A model generated the notes under the pieces. The model searched no databases. It was not told where the DNA came from and was given only the letters and a program-made list of their open reading frames with translations. Made by a program: the position numbers and the translations under genes. A stretch of 64,000 nt of DNA from Robiginitomaculum sp. (lineage in GTDB: Bacteria; Pseudomonadota; Alphaproteobacteria; Caulobacterales; Maricaulaceae): NCBI GenBank assembly GCA_002733605.1, contig NVWK01000013.1, positions 1-64,000 on the forward strand, read 5' to 3'. Below are positions 18,733 through 28,553 of this stretch, piece by piece; position 1 is the stretch's first letter, and each line of letters starts with the position of its first letter.

Positions 18733-21663
18733 TTACCATGTTTTTGTAACCTGAAGCGCGACCGTGCGGCCAATGATCGTGTGGTTGGTTGGATCATATG
18801 CCCCCGGCAAGCTATCATCGATACCGGAACCGCTATCAAGGAATGGTGCTTCTGCATTGAACAGATTGACGATTTGGAAATTAAGGCGAGCGCCTTCTCC
18901 GAATCTGCCAATACTGGACATATCCCACCCAATATCCAGATCGAATGTGTTCCAGGCATCTATCTTCACAGGTGTTGCAGAGATGACCGGCACACCGCCA
19001 GTGCCCGGCACATAGCACAAATCACACTCATAACTATCAACATAATTATATGTGATCCGCCCGTCAAACGCGCCGCGCTTGGCACGAATACCAGAGCGGG
19101 CCCGCAAAGCTACCGGCGAACCGACTGCAGTAAATTTCCCCAGAAGGTCTCTGAAGTCTTTGCCCGGCGCCGCCTGAATTTTATATTCAGTCAGATATGT
19201 ACCATTTGTGAATACGCCCAAATCTGTCCCCCCGCTCTCAAAATCATATGAGAAATTGAAATCAAAGCCCTGCTCTTTCAGCGTCGCAATATTCAACTGT
19301 GTCGCATTGACAATCATCTGGACATTGGCGGCCGCATTAAAAATACCGGGGCCAAATGTACCCAGATATTTTGGGTTGTCCATCAAGGCTTGCGCTTCCG
19401 CCTCTGTCGGATTGACCAAAAGTGCTCCACCGAATGTATCAGTGCCACCACTGGCAAAGAAGTCCGTCAAGATTTGATCCAGAAGTTCAGATTGCACACG
19501 CTGGATTTTATCATCGACAGTGATGTTGAAATAGCTAGCACCAAATTTCAAACCCGGAATACTCTCCGGCGCTGCGTTAAATCCGAGGGTAAAGGTTTCG
19601 GCCCGCTCCGGCTTCAAGACACCCGGCCCGGCACCACCAGAATTGATCATTAAGGTGAATGAACAATTCGGCCCTGCCTGCACAATCGGATTGACTGTAA
19701 TCAGAGTTGTATTACACGGCGCGAAACGGCTGGCCGTTAAGGTAAAGGCCGCATTGCCACCCGGCAAAGGTTGCGGCGCATCATTTTCGAACCGCATAGC
19801 AGGCGCATGGAAAGATGTGCCCCAGGAGCTGTAAAATTTCAGCCCGGACATCGGTTTGAAATTCATTCCGAATTTAGGGTCAAACGTGTCATACTCGCCA
19901 CTGCCCGTGAATTTTTCATAACGGCCTGCCGCAGAAAATTCAAGAATATCTGCGATAACAGGCACGAGCATTTCGCCAAATACGGAAACAGCATCACGCT
20001 CTGTCGCCTCATAGGGTCCGGTCAAACCGTCAACCGAGATCGTATTTACATCGACAACCCCGTCTATAAATTCGTTGCGAAGATCAATCCCAACCGCGAC
20101 TTTGACATCACCCGAAGGCAAGGCAAACAAAGTGCCGTCAGCTTTCGCCGAAAACTGGGTGGTTTTAGAATTATAGGCCAAATTTTCATACCCGAAATAC
20201 TGGTCAAGTTGGGCCTGTGATAATGGATCCGTCGAGAACGGGTTCCAGGCAATCATATTCGTACCCGTACAATCGTTAGCATTAGCATGACCCAATGCAC
20301 ATCCGATAGGGCTAGAGACATCACTAAACCCGTTCCTGAATAATTTGCTATTACGGGCCTGCTTGTCTTGCGCATAAGAGGCGGTAAGTTCCAGACGCCA
20401 GTCCGAAAACAAATCAATCCGCGCCCCGATTTGACCACTATAATGATCCACCATGGTTTCGCGGGTTTCGATGCGGTCTGTCACCACTTTACCAAAGGCA
20501 ATATTGCCACCCGGATCCCCGCGTCCCGGCGGGGTGGTCAGGGCTGGATCAATGCCTGTAATATAGAACGGGCTACTTGCATGTAGAGACCCAAGAGCCA
20601 CGACTGGATAGCCAATTTCATAAAGCGATTCCCGGCGTGTAAACAACGCATCCCCAAATAGGGTAATACCCTCGGACAATTCCTGATCAAAGGACCCAAA
20701 CACACTATAGCGCTCGGTTTCCGGCAAAATATCCCGGCCTTCAAACACATTAAATGTATTCCCCGTGCCGCCAGTTTGTAAGATCAAGTCCGCACCCGTA
20801 AGGTTTGCATTCGTACCAACCGGAACGCTTGCCCCGACCGGCGCGGCCAAAGAACCACCAGAGCCGAAGAAAATGTTTGCTGTGGGCGCGGCATGGAGCG
20901 CGTATTCGGGCCAGTTGACACCACCAAATGCACTAAAGTCACTGCCATTGGCATACCGGTCACGATCCGTAGATTCAACATTATCCCGATGTTGATATTC
21001 AGCCCCTACAATGGCGTGACCACTGTCCCAGTTAAAGCCCTGAACGTGACTGCCGATAAACTCTGTACCGCCACCTTCTGTTGCCAAGCCAACACGGAAC
21101 GAAGTAACAGCCGTATCCATTTGACGTTTTAGAATAAAATTAACAACCCCGCCAACAGCGTCTGAACCGTAAATCGCAGACGCCCCGTCTTGCAATATTT
21201 CGACCCTGTCAATTGCCGCCATAGGCAACACAGAAATGTCTACAAAGTCCCCGAACTGGCCTGAATTGGCCTGACGACGCCCATTGACCAACACCAAAGT
21301 CGACAATGCACCCAAGCCCCGTAAATTAACGCCCTGCCCACCGGAAAGGTTTGCTGTTGCCGCCCCAAAATCCTGTCCGTTTTGTGGCTCATCGGCCATG
21401 CCGACACCGCCAGCAAAGTTAGAGGGAAGCTCCCTCAAAAAATCAGCAGCCGTAGAGCGCCCACTCTCTAGTAATTCCGCCTGCCCGATTTGCAAGACCG
21501 AACCACCCACAATTTCCGTCCCGCGAATATTGGTACCCGTAACCACGATTTCATCACGTGGATCATTATCCGCCCCGTTACTTGTCTGGGCAAACGCCAT
21601 TGATGAACTTATTGAAAAAGCCATTGCGCTCACTGCAAGGCCGCTTAGAAGATATTGACGCAT
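18733..21663 (-). CDS. TonB-dependent receptor, large type
   Basis: Outer-membrane gated channel of 976 residues from MRQYLLSGLA; another ATG 12 codons upstream (21699) also has a Shine-Dalgarno and cannot be excluded. A signal peptide ends near MAFAQ, a TonB-box-like DEIVVTGTNIRG follows, and the plug domain contains VNLRGLGALSTLVLVNGRR and GASAIYGSDAVGGVVNFIL. The barrel ends with the aromatic residue expected for outer-membrane insertion (ALQVTKTW). The length and motifs match the large receptors abundant in Caulobacterales and Sphingomonadales, which import oligosaccharides, peptides, aromatics or metal chelates. Its upstream region carries the cluster motif. Confidence 0.93.
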   Translation of the reverse strand: MRQYLLSGLAVSAMAFSISSSMAFAQTSNGADNDPRDEIVVTGTNIRGTEIVGGSVLQIGQAELLESGRSTAADFLRELPSNFAGGVGMADEPQNGQDFGAATANLSGGQGVNLRGLGALSTLVLVNGRRQANSGQFGDFVDISVLPMAAIDRVEILQDGASAIYGSDAVGGVVNFILKRQMDTAVTSFRVGLATEGGGTEFIGSHVQGFNWDSGHAIVGAEYQHRDNVESTDRDRYANGSDFSAFGGVNWPEYALHAAPTANIFFGSGGSLAAPVGASVPVGTNANLTGADLILQTGGTGNTFNVFEGRDILPETERYSVFGSFDQELSEGITLFGDALFTRRESLYEIGYPVVALGSLHASSPFYITGIDPALTTPPGRGDPGGNIAFGKVVTDRIETRETMVDHYSGQIGARIDLFSDWRLELTASYAQDKQARNSKLFRNGFSDVSSPIGCALGHANANDCTGTNMIAWNPFSTDPLSQAQLDQYFGYENLAYNSKTTQFSAKADGTLFALPSGDVKVAVGIDLRNEFIDGVVDVNTISVDGLTGPYEATERDAVSVFGEMLVPVIADILEFSAAGRYEKFTGSGEYDTFDPKFGMNFKPMSGLKFYSSWGTSFHAPAMRFENDAPQPLPGGNAAFTLTASRFAPCNTTLITVNPIVQAGPNCSFTLMINSGGAGPGVLKPERAETFTLGFNAAPESIPGLKFGASYFNITVDDKIQRVQSELLDQILTDFFASGGTDTFGGALLVNPTEAEAQALMDNPKYLGTFGPGIFNAAANVQMIVNATQLNIATLKEQGFDFNFSYDFESGGTDLGVFTNGTYLTEYKIQAAPGKDFRDLLGKFTAVGSPVALRARSGIRAKRGAFDGRITYNYVDSYECDLCYVPGTGGVPVISATPVKIDAWNTFDLDIGWDMSSIGRFGEGARLNFQIVNLFNAEAPFLDSGSGIDDSLPGAYDPTNHTIIGRTVALQVTKTW

Positions 21664-21699
21664 AGTATGTCCCCGTTTTAATTGCTTGTTCGTTTTCAT

Positions 21700-22362
21700 T
21701 ACCTAAGTCCCCTTTTTTATTCCCAAAATCACTGACCAACGATCACTGGCCAAAACCGCTGAAACATCCAGACCGGACACATCAGCAAACAACCTTCACC
21801 TTCAAATCAGGCCCAAACCCAACCCTGAATTCAACGGCATTTTAAATGGAAAGGGAGATTATTTCGAAATTTTGTATAAATACGACAATTCACACAATAT
21901 TTTCGTTATCTCCCTTCATAAAGAATGACCCGCAACACTGAATATCAGGATCAGAGACCCTATAATTTACATACATATTCTATGGCATATCTACACTACC
22001 GCTTGAATTGGGTCAATAAATGTTTCGAAATTTTTTACAACGTGTAACACTTTTATCGCACTTTCCTTGCATATTTGCGATTATAGGCGCCATATTTTCG
22101 ATAATTACCATTTTAGCTAAGAATGATTCGCTAAAACCGCAAAATACACGCTGCGCGCAGGACCAAAACGATTCACAAAACCGGATTCTTATAAAACCGA
22201 TCGCGTTTATTTATATAAAACTTACGAATATCCAGGCATTTTCTCATCATTTTCCATAATTAACACCGAGATAACGATATATTATCCTGCTTAATTTCTT
22301 GTAATTTCGATATTTTGCAATATATGTAGTGCACTGACCACATACAGACAGAAGGTATTATA
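21700..22362. promoter_or_regulatory. Divergent control region of a TBDR and an MFS permease, with five motif sites
   Basis: A 660-base noncoding, AT-rich gap. Motif copies are at 21858-21873 (14 of 16), 21897-21912 (11 of 16), 22019-22034 (14 of 16), 22092-22107 (12 of 16) and 22301-22316 (14 of 16); the last is about 46 bases before the permease start. A nine-base inverted repeat (AAGGGAGAT at 21851, ATCTCCCTT at 21908) brackets the first two sites. A short plus-strand frame at 22020-22259 has no family resemblance and overlaps two of the sites, so I leave it out. Confidence 0.6.
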
Positions 22363-23706
22363 ATGACAAATCAAATTTCCGAGCCTGCCGCCTCCCCTTC
22401 GTCTGACGCCTCAAAAGAGGTAGAATACCAACTTCCCCCCGAAATTATCAGAAAAGCAGTTCTGGCCTCGATTATTGGCAATGGTCTGGAATGGTATGAC
22501 TATCTCCTGTACGGATTTTTTGCCTATTATATAAAGCAAGCATTTTTCCCGGCAGAAGATGCCTTTATATCCACCCTGCTCGTTTTCGCGGTTTTCTCTA
22601 TTTCCTTCTTTCTACGCCCGATAGGCGGCATCTTGCTGGGTATCTATTCGGACAGGGTCGGGCGAAAACCCGCATTAACCCTCATGATCTTCATGATGGG
22701 GATTGCCACAGTCCTCATCGCTATCACTCCAAGCTATGCAACAATCGGGATTGCGGCCCCGATCATCGTCATCCTTGCCCGTATTCTTCAGGGCCTGTCT
22801 GTTGGTGGTGAATTTGGCGGCGCGACAGCCATGCTGGTTGAATACGCCCCCAAAAACAAACGGCTATTCTACGGCAGCTTCCAGATGGTCTCCCAAGCAC
22901 TCGCGACAGTGCTGGCTGCTGGCCTTGGCTTGCTGGTGATCACCACATTAAATGAACAGCAAACGGCCCAATGGGGCTGGCGCATTTTATTCCTGCTTGG
23001 TGGCCTTATTGCGCCCATCGGCTTTTATATCCGTCATCAAGTTCCGGAGACACCTCAATTCATAAAATTAAAAGAAACAAAAACCATTAGCAAAACCCCG
23101 ATAAAAGACCTGTTCACCCAACACCCCAGAGCGCTTATTGCCGGTTTGGGCCTTGTCGCCATCGGCGGTGCCTCCAATTATATATGGTTCGTATACATGA
23201 CCATATATGTGGTCGAAGAATTACATCTTCCGATTAGAATGATGTTCATAAGCGATCTGGTCGCAGGCCTCGTACTCCTTGTCCTCAACTTCATCATCGG
23301 AAGATGGTGTGACCGCCTTGGCGGCTGGCGCGTATTCGTAACCGGTGTGATCTTGTTTGGTGCCTGTGCATTCCCACTGTTTGCTTATGTCATTGCAGAA
23401 CCAGGGTTTGAGCGTCTGCTTACGGTACAAGTTATTGGCGCTGCCATTATGTCCCTGATTTGGGCACCAACACCGGGCATATTCGCTGCCCTGTTCCCGG
23501 CAAATGTCAGGGCAACCGGTATGTCGCTGTCCTATAATACAGGCGTCTTGCTATTCGGAGCGGTTGCACCGATTTTGCTAACGATCCTCATCAAATATAC
23601 GGGCGATCTAATGATGCCTGCCTATTACATAATCTTCTGCGCCTGCTTGTCCCTGATCCTTATGCGGGTCGCTAAAAAGGCAATCCAGAACCCGTATATT
23701 GAGTAG
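22363..23706 (+). CDS. MFS permease of the metabolite:proton symporter (MHS) type
   Basis: A 447-residue inner-membrane transporter with 12 predicted helices. The N-terminal region ASIIGNGLEWYDYLLYGFFA and the loop GIYSDRVGRKPALTLMIFMM are characteristic of the MHS branch that includes ProP, ShiA and KgtP, which take up osmolytes, dicarboxylates or aromatic acids with protons. The start is backed by AGAAGG seven bases upstream. A motif site lies about 46 bases before the ATG. In this context it most likely carries a breakdown product of whatever the neighbouring receptors import; the substrate cannot be read from sequence. Confidence 0.88.
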   Translation: MTNQISEPAASPSSDASKEVEYQLPPEIIRKAVLASIIGNGLEWYDYLLYGFFAYYIKQAFFPAEDAFISTLLVFAVFSISFFLRPIGGILLGIYSDRVGRKPALTLMIFMMGIATVLIAITPSYATIGIAAPIIVILARILQGLSVGGEFGGATAMLVEYAPKNKRLFYGSFQMVSQALATVLAAGLGLLVITTLNEQQTAQWGWRILFLLGGLIAPIGFYIRHQVPETPQFIKLKETKTISKTPIKDLFTQHPRALIAGLGLVAIGGASNYIWFVYMTIYVVEELHLPIRMMFISDLVAGLVLLVLNFIIGRWCDRLGGWRVFVTGVILFGACAFPLFAYVIAEPGFERLLTVQVIGAAIMSLIWAPTPGIFAALFPANVRATGMSLSYNTGVLLFGAVAPILLTILIKYTGDLMMPAYYIIFCACLSLILMRVAKKAIQNPYIE

Positions 23707-23725
23707 GCCTTTATTTTCGGGAGCT

Positions 23726-25222
23726 TTAAGCCAGAGTTTTAGGCAGTTTTCTGATCACAAACACCAATATGCCCGCAAGGCTAATGAAGACAGCGTTCGG
23801 GATCAAAGACGCAGACACGAACCCGCCTGCACCCACAAGGTTCAAAATCGGCAAACCAAACAAAGCGATACACGCAATGCCCAACAAGGCCCGTAAAGAG
23901 GTGTGGGTTTTAAGTGCGCAGGCATACAAAGCCGCAAAGCCCCAGATCGTAAACACTGACACCCCGACCCAATAGGCACGTCGGGCGGCCTCGACAACCA
24001 TCATCTGATCTACATAAATTGACAATAGTGTTGCAACAGGAAACCCGACACATACGCCCACGGACAGTTTTTCCATAAACATAAAGCTTATAGAAGATGC
24101 CTTACCTACTTTGGCCAAAGTCGCAGAGGTGCGCTCAAGCCACATGAGAATTCCAGAAAGGATGATCAAACACAAAATTGCGCCAAGCACACCGTATAAA
24201 ATCTTCAACCAGACACCGCCAAACGCACCCGTATGGAGCGGCCGCACACTGATATACAGACGCGGAATGATACTTTGTGGAGTGGGGTTATGGGCAATCA
24301 CTTCACCGGTTACGCCGTTCAAGTCCAAAACGCCATAAGACACTAATGGTTTTTCAACCTCGTAATATATCCGCACGACCGCATTGTCTTTGCCATTATT
24401 TACCAATATGCCCAGAGCCGGAATTTCTCCGCTCACGCTTTTAGATATCTGCAAAACACGATCCGGTGTGATCGACGGCACCATCTCTCCGTGGCTTTCA
24501 AGCTGGGGCATTTCCAGAGGTTCAAGATGTGCGTGCTCTCCCGGCCCTAAAACAAGAGCGCCGAAGATCACACCACTGAGGGCACCCAGCCCCAAAACAG
24601 CACCCGAAAACGCGATAACCCCGTGGAATAAAAATCCCCACAGCCCCAACATATTATGACTGTCCAGCAATAGCAGTTTTAAGGATTTATCCGGCCGCCA
24701 TAAGAAAGACCGTTTGACCAGTTTATTATTCATATACAAACCGGAAATCACCATGAGCAATAACAACAGTCCCGAGATTCCGATCAAGCTACGCCCCAAA
24801 GGATAAGGCAGCCAGAGATCCGTATGAAAATAGGCCATCCATTGCGACAGACTTGTCCCGCGCGCCTCCAGCCTTTCCCCGTTCGCCGCAGAAAATTGTG
24901 CGATGGTCGGTTTTGGTGGGCCACCCGCACTGACCAGAGCCTGCACTTTATAAAACGGCATATCGGGTGTCGGGTAATAGGTAATGACCATAGGTATTTT
25001 AGCCGTATCAGGCAGGCTGTCTATAAACGCTTCATATTCAGCGTCTATCGATGCAGGTGCACCTTCATATTGCACAGATATTTCGGGGTTTTCCCAGCGG
25101 GTCAGTGAGGCAGTAAACACTGCATATGTGCCCGAAAAACAAACCACATACAGGATGAATGCAACACACAGCCCTAAAAGAGAATGCAGGCTAAACAAGC
25201 GTTCACGTTTTTGCTTACTCAT
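23726..25222 (-). CDS. PepSY-associated membrane protein (siderophore-reductase type)
   Basis: A 498-residue inner-membrane protein with PepSY-associated helices. Conserved histidines occur in LHSLLGL, YFHTDLWLPYPLGRSLIGISG, LLDSHNMLGLWGFLFHG and RPLHTGAFGG; in this family such histidines are thought to bind haem. Relatives such as FoxB and PiuB-like proteins reduce or process ferric siderophores in the periplasm or at the inner membrane. It ends convergently with the MFS gene and is the last gene of a three-gene operon with two small membrane proteins. An iron-chelate role is supported by this arrangement but not proven. Confidence 0.8.
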   Translation of the reverse strand: MSKQKRERLFSLHSLLGLCVAFILYVVCFSGTYAVFTASLTRWENPEISVQYEGAPASIDAEYEAFIDSLPDTAKIPMVITYYPTPDMPFYKVQALVSAGGPPKPTIAQFSAANGERLEARGTSLSQWMAYFHTDLWLPYPLGRSLIGISGLLLLLMVISGLYMNNKLVKRSFLWRPDKSLKLLLLDSHNMLGLWGFLFHGVIAFSGAVLGLGALSGVIFGALVLGPGEHAHLEPLEMPQLESHGEMVPSITPDRVLQISKSVSGEIPALGILVNNGKDNAVVRIYYEVEKPLVSYGVLDLNGVTGEVIAHNPTPQSIIPRLYISVRPLHTGAFGGVWLKILYGVLGAILCLIILSGILMWLERTSATLAKVGKASSISFMFMEKLSVGVCVGFPVATLLSIYVDQMMVVEAARRAYWVGVSVFTIWGFAALYACALKTHTSLRALLGIACIALFGLPILNLVGAGGFVSASLIPNAVFISLAGILVFVIRKLPKTLA

Positions 25223-25240
25223 AAAGTCTCGCTCTTGATG

Positions 25241-25495
25241 TTATAAAGGGGCGTTAAGTTTGATAAGGATCAGGGATATGACAATCAGACCGGCATAGAG
25301 TTTGGCCATTTTTGAGAACGGAAATCCCCTTACCATCAACACTGTTAAAAACGCACAAAATATTGGAAACACAAAGGAGGCGGCCAAAAACCGCTCCCCC
25401 TGCTCAACCGGGAGAACAAAGATCAGCACCGCAGATAAAAGTATCGAAGCCAGCACCCCCAGAGTAATGCTAAAAAATGTCTGCACTTTACTCAT
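25241..25495 (-). CDS. Small membrane protein, DUF3649-like
   Basis: An 84-residue protein with two or three hydrophobic helices (GVLASILLSAVLIFVLP and FVFPIFCAFLTVLMV). The pattern of a glycine-alanine helix, a proline break and a second helix ending near KLYAGLIV resembles the DUF3649 proteins found in siderophore-uptake operons. It overlaps the upstream gene by four bases and is 18 bases from the PepSY gene. The family assignment is from memory of the pattern, so confidence is moderate; it could also be an unnamed small membrane protein. Confidence 0.55.
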   Translation of the reverse strand: MSKVQTFFSITLGVLASILLSAVLIFVLPVEQGERFLAASFVFPIFCAFLTVLMVRGFPFSKMAKLYAGLIVISLILIKLNAPL

Positions 25496-25833
25496 AGGCT
25501 AAGCGCCCCCACACTCGCGACAACACCTGCAACAAGCGCCAGACCGGCAGAAACAAACACCGTTTTCACCCAGACCGGTTTCAAAATATGATGCAAGATA
25601 ATCGTGACAGGCCCCATCACCGCGAAAATGCTCAAAAATTGCGGCCCGCCTCTTTCCCAGCCCCATTGAGAAACATTCAGACCAAGCACCCAGATATTCA
25701 TGACAACAGCAATGCTGACAAACAGGCCTTGCCTGGACTTAAACCAGAGCGCGTTTTTAAATGCCCCTGACGCCGCCATATAAAAAATGGCTACCGCAGT
25801 ATAAAGTACCAAAATCGAGAAAATAAATATCAT
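25492..25833 (-). CDS. Small membrane protein, DUF3325-like
   Basis: A 113-residue protein with three or four helices. The segment LNVSQWGWERGGPQFLSIFA followed by a glycine-containing helix and HHILKP resembles DUF3325, the usual partner of DUF3649 and PepSY proteins in TonB/siderophore operons. It is the first gene of the operon and is divergent from the M20 amidohydrolase across a gap with two motif sites. Its role is unknown; a subunit or assembly factor for the PepSY protein is plausible. Confidence 0.5.
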   Translation of the reverse strand: MIFIFSILVLYTAVAIFYMAASGAFKNALWFKSRQGLFVSIAVVMNIWVLGLNVSQWGWERGGPQFLSIFAVMGPVTIILHHILKPVWVKTVFVSAGLALVAGVVASVGALSL

Positions 25834-25891
25834 TATGCCTACTAGCCATCTGTTTCACCGCATAAAACACGTATTCACTCTCACTTGCAAT

Positions 25892-25988
25892 ATATTTTCG
25901 AAATTTTAGACTTGAATCTCGACTTTATTGCCAGTCTATGCGAATAAACATCAAATATAATATAAATTTCGAAAAATATAGGTATTAC
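25892..25988. promoter_or_regulatory. Two motif sites between the PepSY operon and the M20 gene
   Basis: ATATTTTCGAAATTTT (25892-25907, 14 of 16) and TAAATTTCGAAAAATA (25973-25988, 12 of 16) sit in the 157-base divergent gap. The second ends only two bases before the M20 start codon, so a bound protein there would block initiation. Confidence 0.55.
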
Positions 25989-25990
25989 AC

Positions 25991-27172
25991 GTGAAACTCA
26001 TACAAGAAATTATTGCCATTGCACCGGAACTCGAACATTGGCGTCAAACCATACACACCCATCCAGAACTTGCGTTTGAAGAAACCAAAACTTCGGAACT
26101 GGTAGCCGGTATTTTATCGTCCCACGGGATTGAAGTGCACAGGAATATAGGCGGCACCGGCCTTGTCGGCATTATCACCGCAGAGACAGACGGCCCGACA
26201 ATTGCCCTGCGGGCAGATATGGACGCTTTGCCTATGCAAGAACAAACCACCGGACTTGCATATACATCCACAATCTCGGGACAATCCCATTCTTGTGGCC
26301 ATGACGGGCACACGACCATGTTGCTGGGCGCAGCGCTTTATTTGGCTAAGAATCCACCGAAATCCGGCAAAGTCGTCCTGATTTTCCAACCAGCAGAAGA
26401 AACCGGCGAAGGCGCACCGCGCATGATCGAAGACGGCCTGTTCGAGCGTTTTCCGTGCGATGAAATTTACGGCTGCCACAACATGCCTTTAATAGACAAA
26501 GGCAAAGCCGGCATGCGGGTCGGCCCGACCTTAAGCTCCTATGTGGATTTGGAAATTGATATTGTTGGCAAAGGCGGTCACGCCGCCGCACCCCACACGG
26601 TCGATGATCCTTTGCAAGTCGCGGCCCGCCTTGTCACCGAGCTGTCCTCACTGGTTGGACGATATGTCGATCCCTCACAAACTGCGACCGTCGGCATCGG
26701 CCTATTACAAGCGGGCACGACCAATAATGTTATTCCCGAAACCGCCCATATCGCAGGCACAATCCGTTCCCTCTCGGTAGATTATCAAAACACCCTGTTT
26801 GAACGGATCACGGCGCTTTGCGAAGGGTTTTCAAAAGCCTATAGCGTGCAAATAACCCCGAAGTTTTTAAATGTCGGCCTGCCCTGCATCAACGCGGCTG
26901 ACCAAGTCTCGACCATTGCCGAAGCGGCGTCCCAAGTTTTAGGCGCAGACAATGTGGATACAGACATCGCCCCGTATTCTTTTGCTGACGATTTTGCCTA
27001 TTTTCAGGACAAAATCCCGGGCGCTTATTATTTTCTGGGACAAGGCGGCACCATGGTACATGAGCCAACCTATAATTTTGATGATGATCTGCTACCGATT
27101 GGCGCCAGCATCTTTGCCCATGTTATAGACGCCAAGCTTGGTCTTACCCATCCTATCCGGTACGCCAAATAG
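25991..27172 (+). CDS. M20-family amidohydrolase (hippurate/IAA-amino-acid hydrolase type)
   Basis: A 393-residue two-domain metallohydrolase that cleaves an acyl group from an amino acid or similar amine. Metal-site residues are visible in SCGHDGHTTM (Cys102, His104, His107), the EE pair in FQPAEETGEGA, CHNMP, and the late histidine in MVHEPTYNFDDD. The dimerisation domain begins around KGGHAAAPH. There is no signal peptide, so it should be cytoplasmic. It starts with GTG. Family members act on hippurate, N-acyl amino acids, indole-acetyl conjugates and some N-acylated toxins. Here it could cleave an amide in the imported compound. Confidence 0.9.
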   Translation: MKLIQEIIAIAPELEHWRQTIHTHPELAFEETKTSELVAGILSSHGIEVHRNIGGTGLVGIITAETDGPTIALRADMDALPMQEQTTGLAYTSTISGQSHSCGHDGHTTMLLGAALYLAKNPPKSGKVVLIFQPAEETGEGAPRMIEDGLFERFPCDEIYGCHNMPLIDKGKAGMRVGPTLSSYVDLEIDIVGKGGHAAAPHTVDDPLQVAARLVTELSSLVGRYVDPSQTATVGIGLLQAGTTNNVIPETAHIAGTIRSLSVDYQNTLFERITALCEGFSKAYSVQITPKFLNVGLPCINAADQVSTIAEAASQVLGADNVDTDIAPYSFADDFAYFQDKIPGAYYFLGQGGTMVHEPTYNFDDDLLPIGASIFAHVIDAKLGLTHPIRYAK

Positions 27173-27177
27173 AAAAA

Positions 27178-27209
27178 CCTCTGGATCACAAATTAATGTG
27201 AACCAGAGG
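27178..27209 (-). terminator. Terminator of the beta-lactamase-fold gene
   Basis: CCTCTGG pairs with CCAGAGG, extended by TCACA/TGTGA across one mismatch. On the minus strand the stem is followed by TTTTTC. It lies between the convergent M20 and beta-lactamase-fold genes and serves the minus-strand transcript. Confidence 0.7.
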
Positions 27210-27249
27210 CGGCCCCCGCACCAACTTTTCTGCCCGAACTTAGCGCGTC

Positions 27250-28536
27250 CTAATCTGATAACTCGTTTAAAATAGCGTCAAAAACTTTCTCGGTTTTCTT
27301 GTCCAACTCCGGAACCCATGATTTCGGCCAATAGCTGGTCTTTACAATCACGGTCTCGCTTGCCGGGTCGACAAGAATAAACTGGCCAAAAATACCGATC
27401 GCCTGATAGGCATCAGAATCCATCATCGTCCACCATTGATATTGATACCCGCGCGTACGCCCTTCAATCACAGGCTCAGGCCCGGTCGGTATGGTCGACT
27501 CGCTTACCCACGCCGAAGACACAATTTGCGTCCCGTTCGCGCGTCCATCATTGAGCATAATCGCCCCAAGCCGCGCATAATCATGCAAGGTCGCATTAAA
27601 TCCGCCGCCGGCCAATGCCTGACCTTCCGGCCCATTTCCGTCAAGCAACCAATACGCAGATTGTTCCATACCAGCAGGCTTCCAAATCATCTCCTCCATA
27701 ACTTGGGCCAGTCTCTGCCCCGTCACTTTTTCGATCAAAAGGCCAAGAATACCGGTTTCCATCGTTGAGTAATTATATGTCGATCCCGGCTCATTGATCC
27801 GCTCCAGACCCAGCTTAGCAAAATCGGTAAAATGCATTTTATTCTGAACCATAGCCCCATCGAACAACCGCATTAAATGCGTCGGGTTTTTCGGATCATA
27901 GCCCTCTTGGTAATTGGTTCCAGACCGCATCATCAGCATTTGCCGGATCGTGACCCCTTCGTAAGGCGAGCCTTTCAATTGTGGTAAATATTTATCAATC
28001 GGATCGCTAATGCTGTCCACGAGACCCTTATCGACAATTATGCCCACCAACATGGACGTAATGGATTTGGACATAGAGAAGGATGCAAATTTACTGTCTG
28101 CATCCGCTCCGTTGAAATACTTTTCATAGACAATTTCGCCCTTGTGCAAAACAAAAAAGCCATTGCTTTTCACCGCGACCAGAGCCTGATCAAGCGACAT
28201 CTCTTTGTCATCAAGCGTAACAGACACATCCAGTTTCGCCCCTATTGGCAATGCCGTCGAAGGCCCGGAGCCCACAGTTTCAGTCGGATAAATCTCGTTC
28301 ATGCTTCTATAAAACAAAGCCCCCACCCCCGGATGTCCCATGGACATACGCCGTAAAGTGTGAACAGCCGCGCTATTGTCTATGCTGTGTATTGAACTTG
28401 CCGTTTGCGCCGTCTGTCCGGCGTCAGAACTGGCAACGCTCGCACATGAAGCCACAAAAAAGACGCTGGCCAGTAAAACTGTTTTCAAAACGCTCTTTTG
28501 GGCATTTCTCAGGATGTTTTCATATTTCACAATCAT
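27250..28536 (-). CDS. Beta-lactamase-fold serine hydrolase, lipoprotein (EstB/NylB-like)
   Basis: A 428-residue exported hydrolase. The signal peptide ends in a lipobox (FFVASC, Cys31). The catalytic SxxK motif is SMSK (Ser154, Lys157) in ASFSMSKSITSML. The tyrosine motif appears as TYNYSTMETG and the third motif region as GIFGQFI, where class C enzymes have KTG. That pattern fits esterases and the 6-aminohexanoate-oligomer hydrolase group better than true beta-lactamases. Substrates in the family are esters, short amides or peptides. It is divergent from tetR across two shared operators, so it is probably the direct target of that repressor. Confidence 0.85.
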   Translation of the reverse strand: MIVKYENILRNAQKSVLKTVLLASVFFVASCASVASSDAGQTAQTASSIHSIDNSAAVHTLRRMSMGHPGVGALFYRSMNEIYPTETVGSGPSTALPIGAKLDVSVTLDDKEMSLDQALVAVKSNGFFVLHKGEIVYEKYFNGADADSKFASFSMSKSITSMLVGIIVDKGLVDSISDPIDKYLPQLKGSPYEGVTIRQMLMMRSGTNYQEGYDPKNPTHLMRLFDGAMVQNKMHFTDFAKLGLERINEPGSTYNYSTMETGILGLLIEKVTGQRLAQVMEEMIWKPAGMEQSAYWLLDGNGPEGQALAGGGFNATLHDYARLGAIMLNDGRANGTQIVSSAWVSESTIPTGPEPVIEGRTRGYQYQWWTMMDSDAYQAIGIFGQFILVDPASETVIVKTSYWPKSWVPELDKKTEKVFDAILNELSD

Positions 28537-28553
28537 TTTCCTCCGCGTATTTT

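Noticed and set aside
22020-22259. Plus-strand frame of 79 codons between TBDR 1 and the MFS permease
   Set aside because: No ribosome site or family match, and it overlaps two copies of the palindromic motif in an AT-rich control region.
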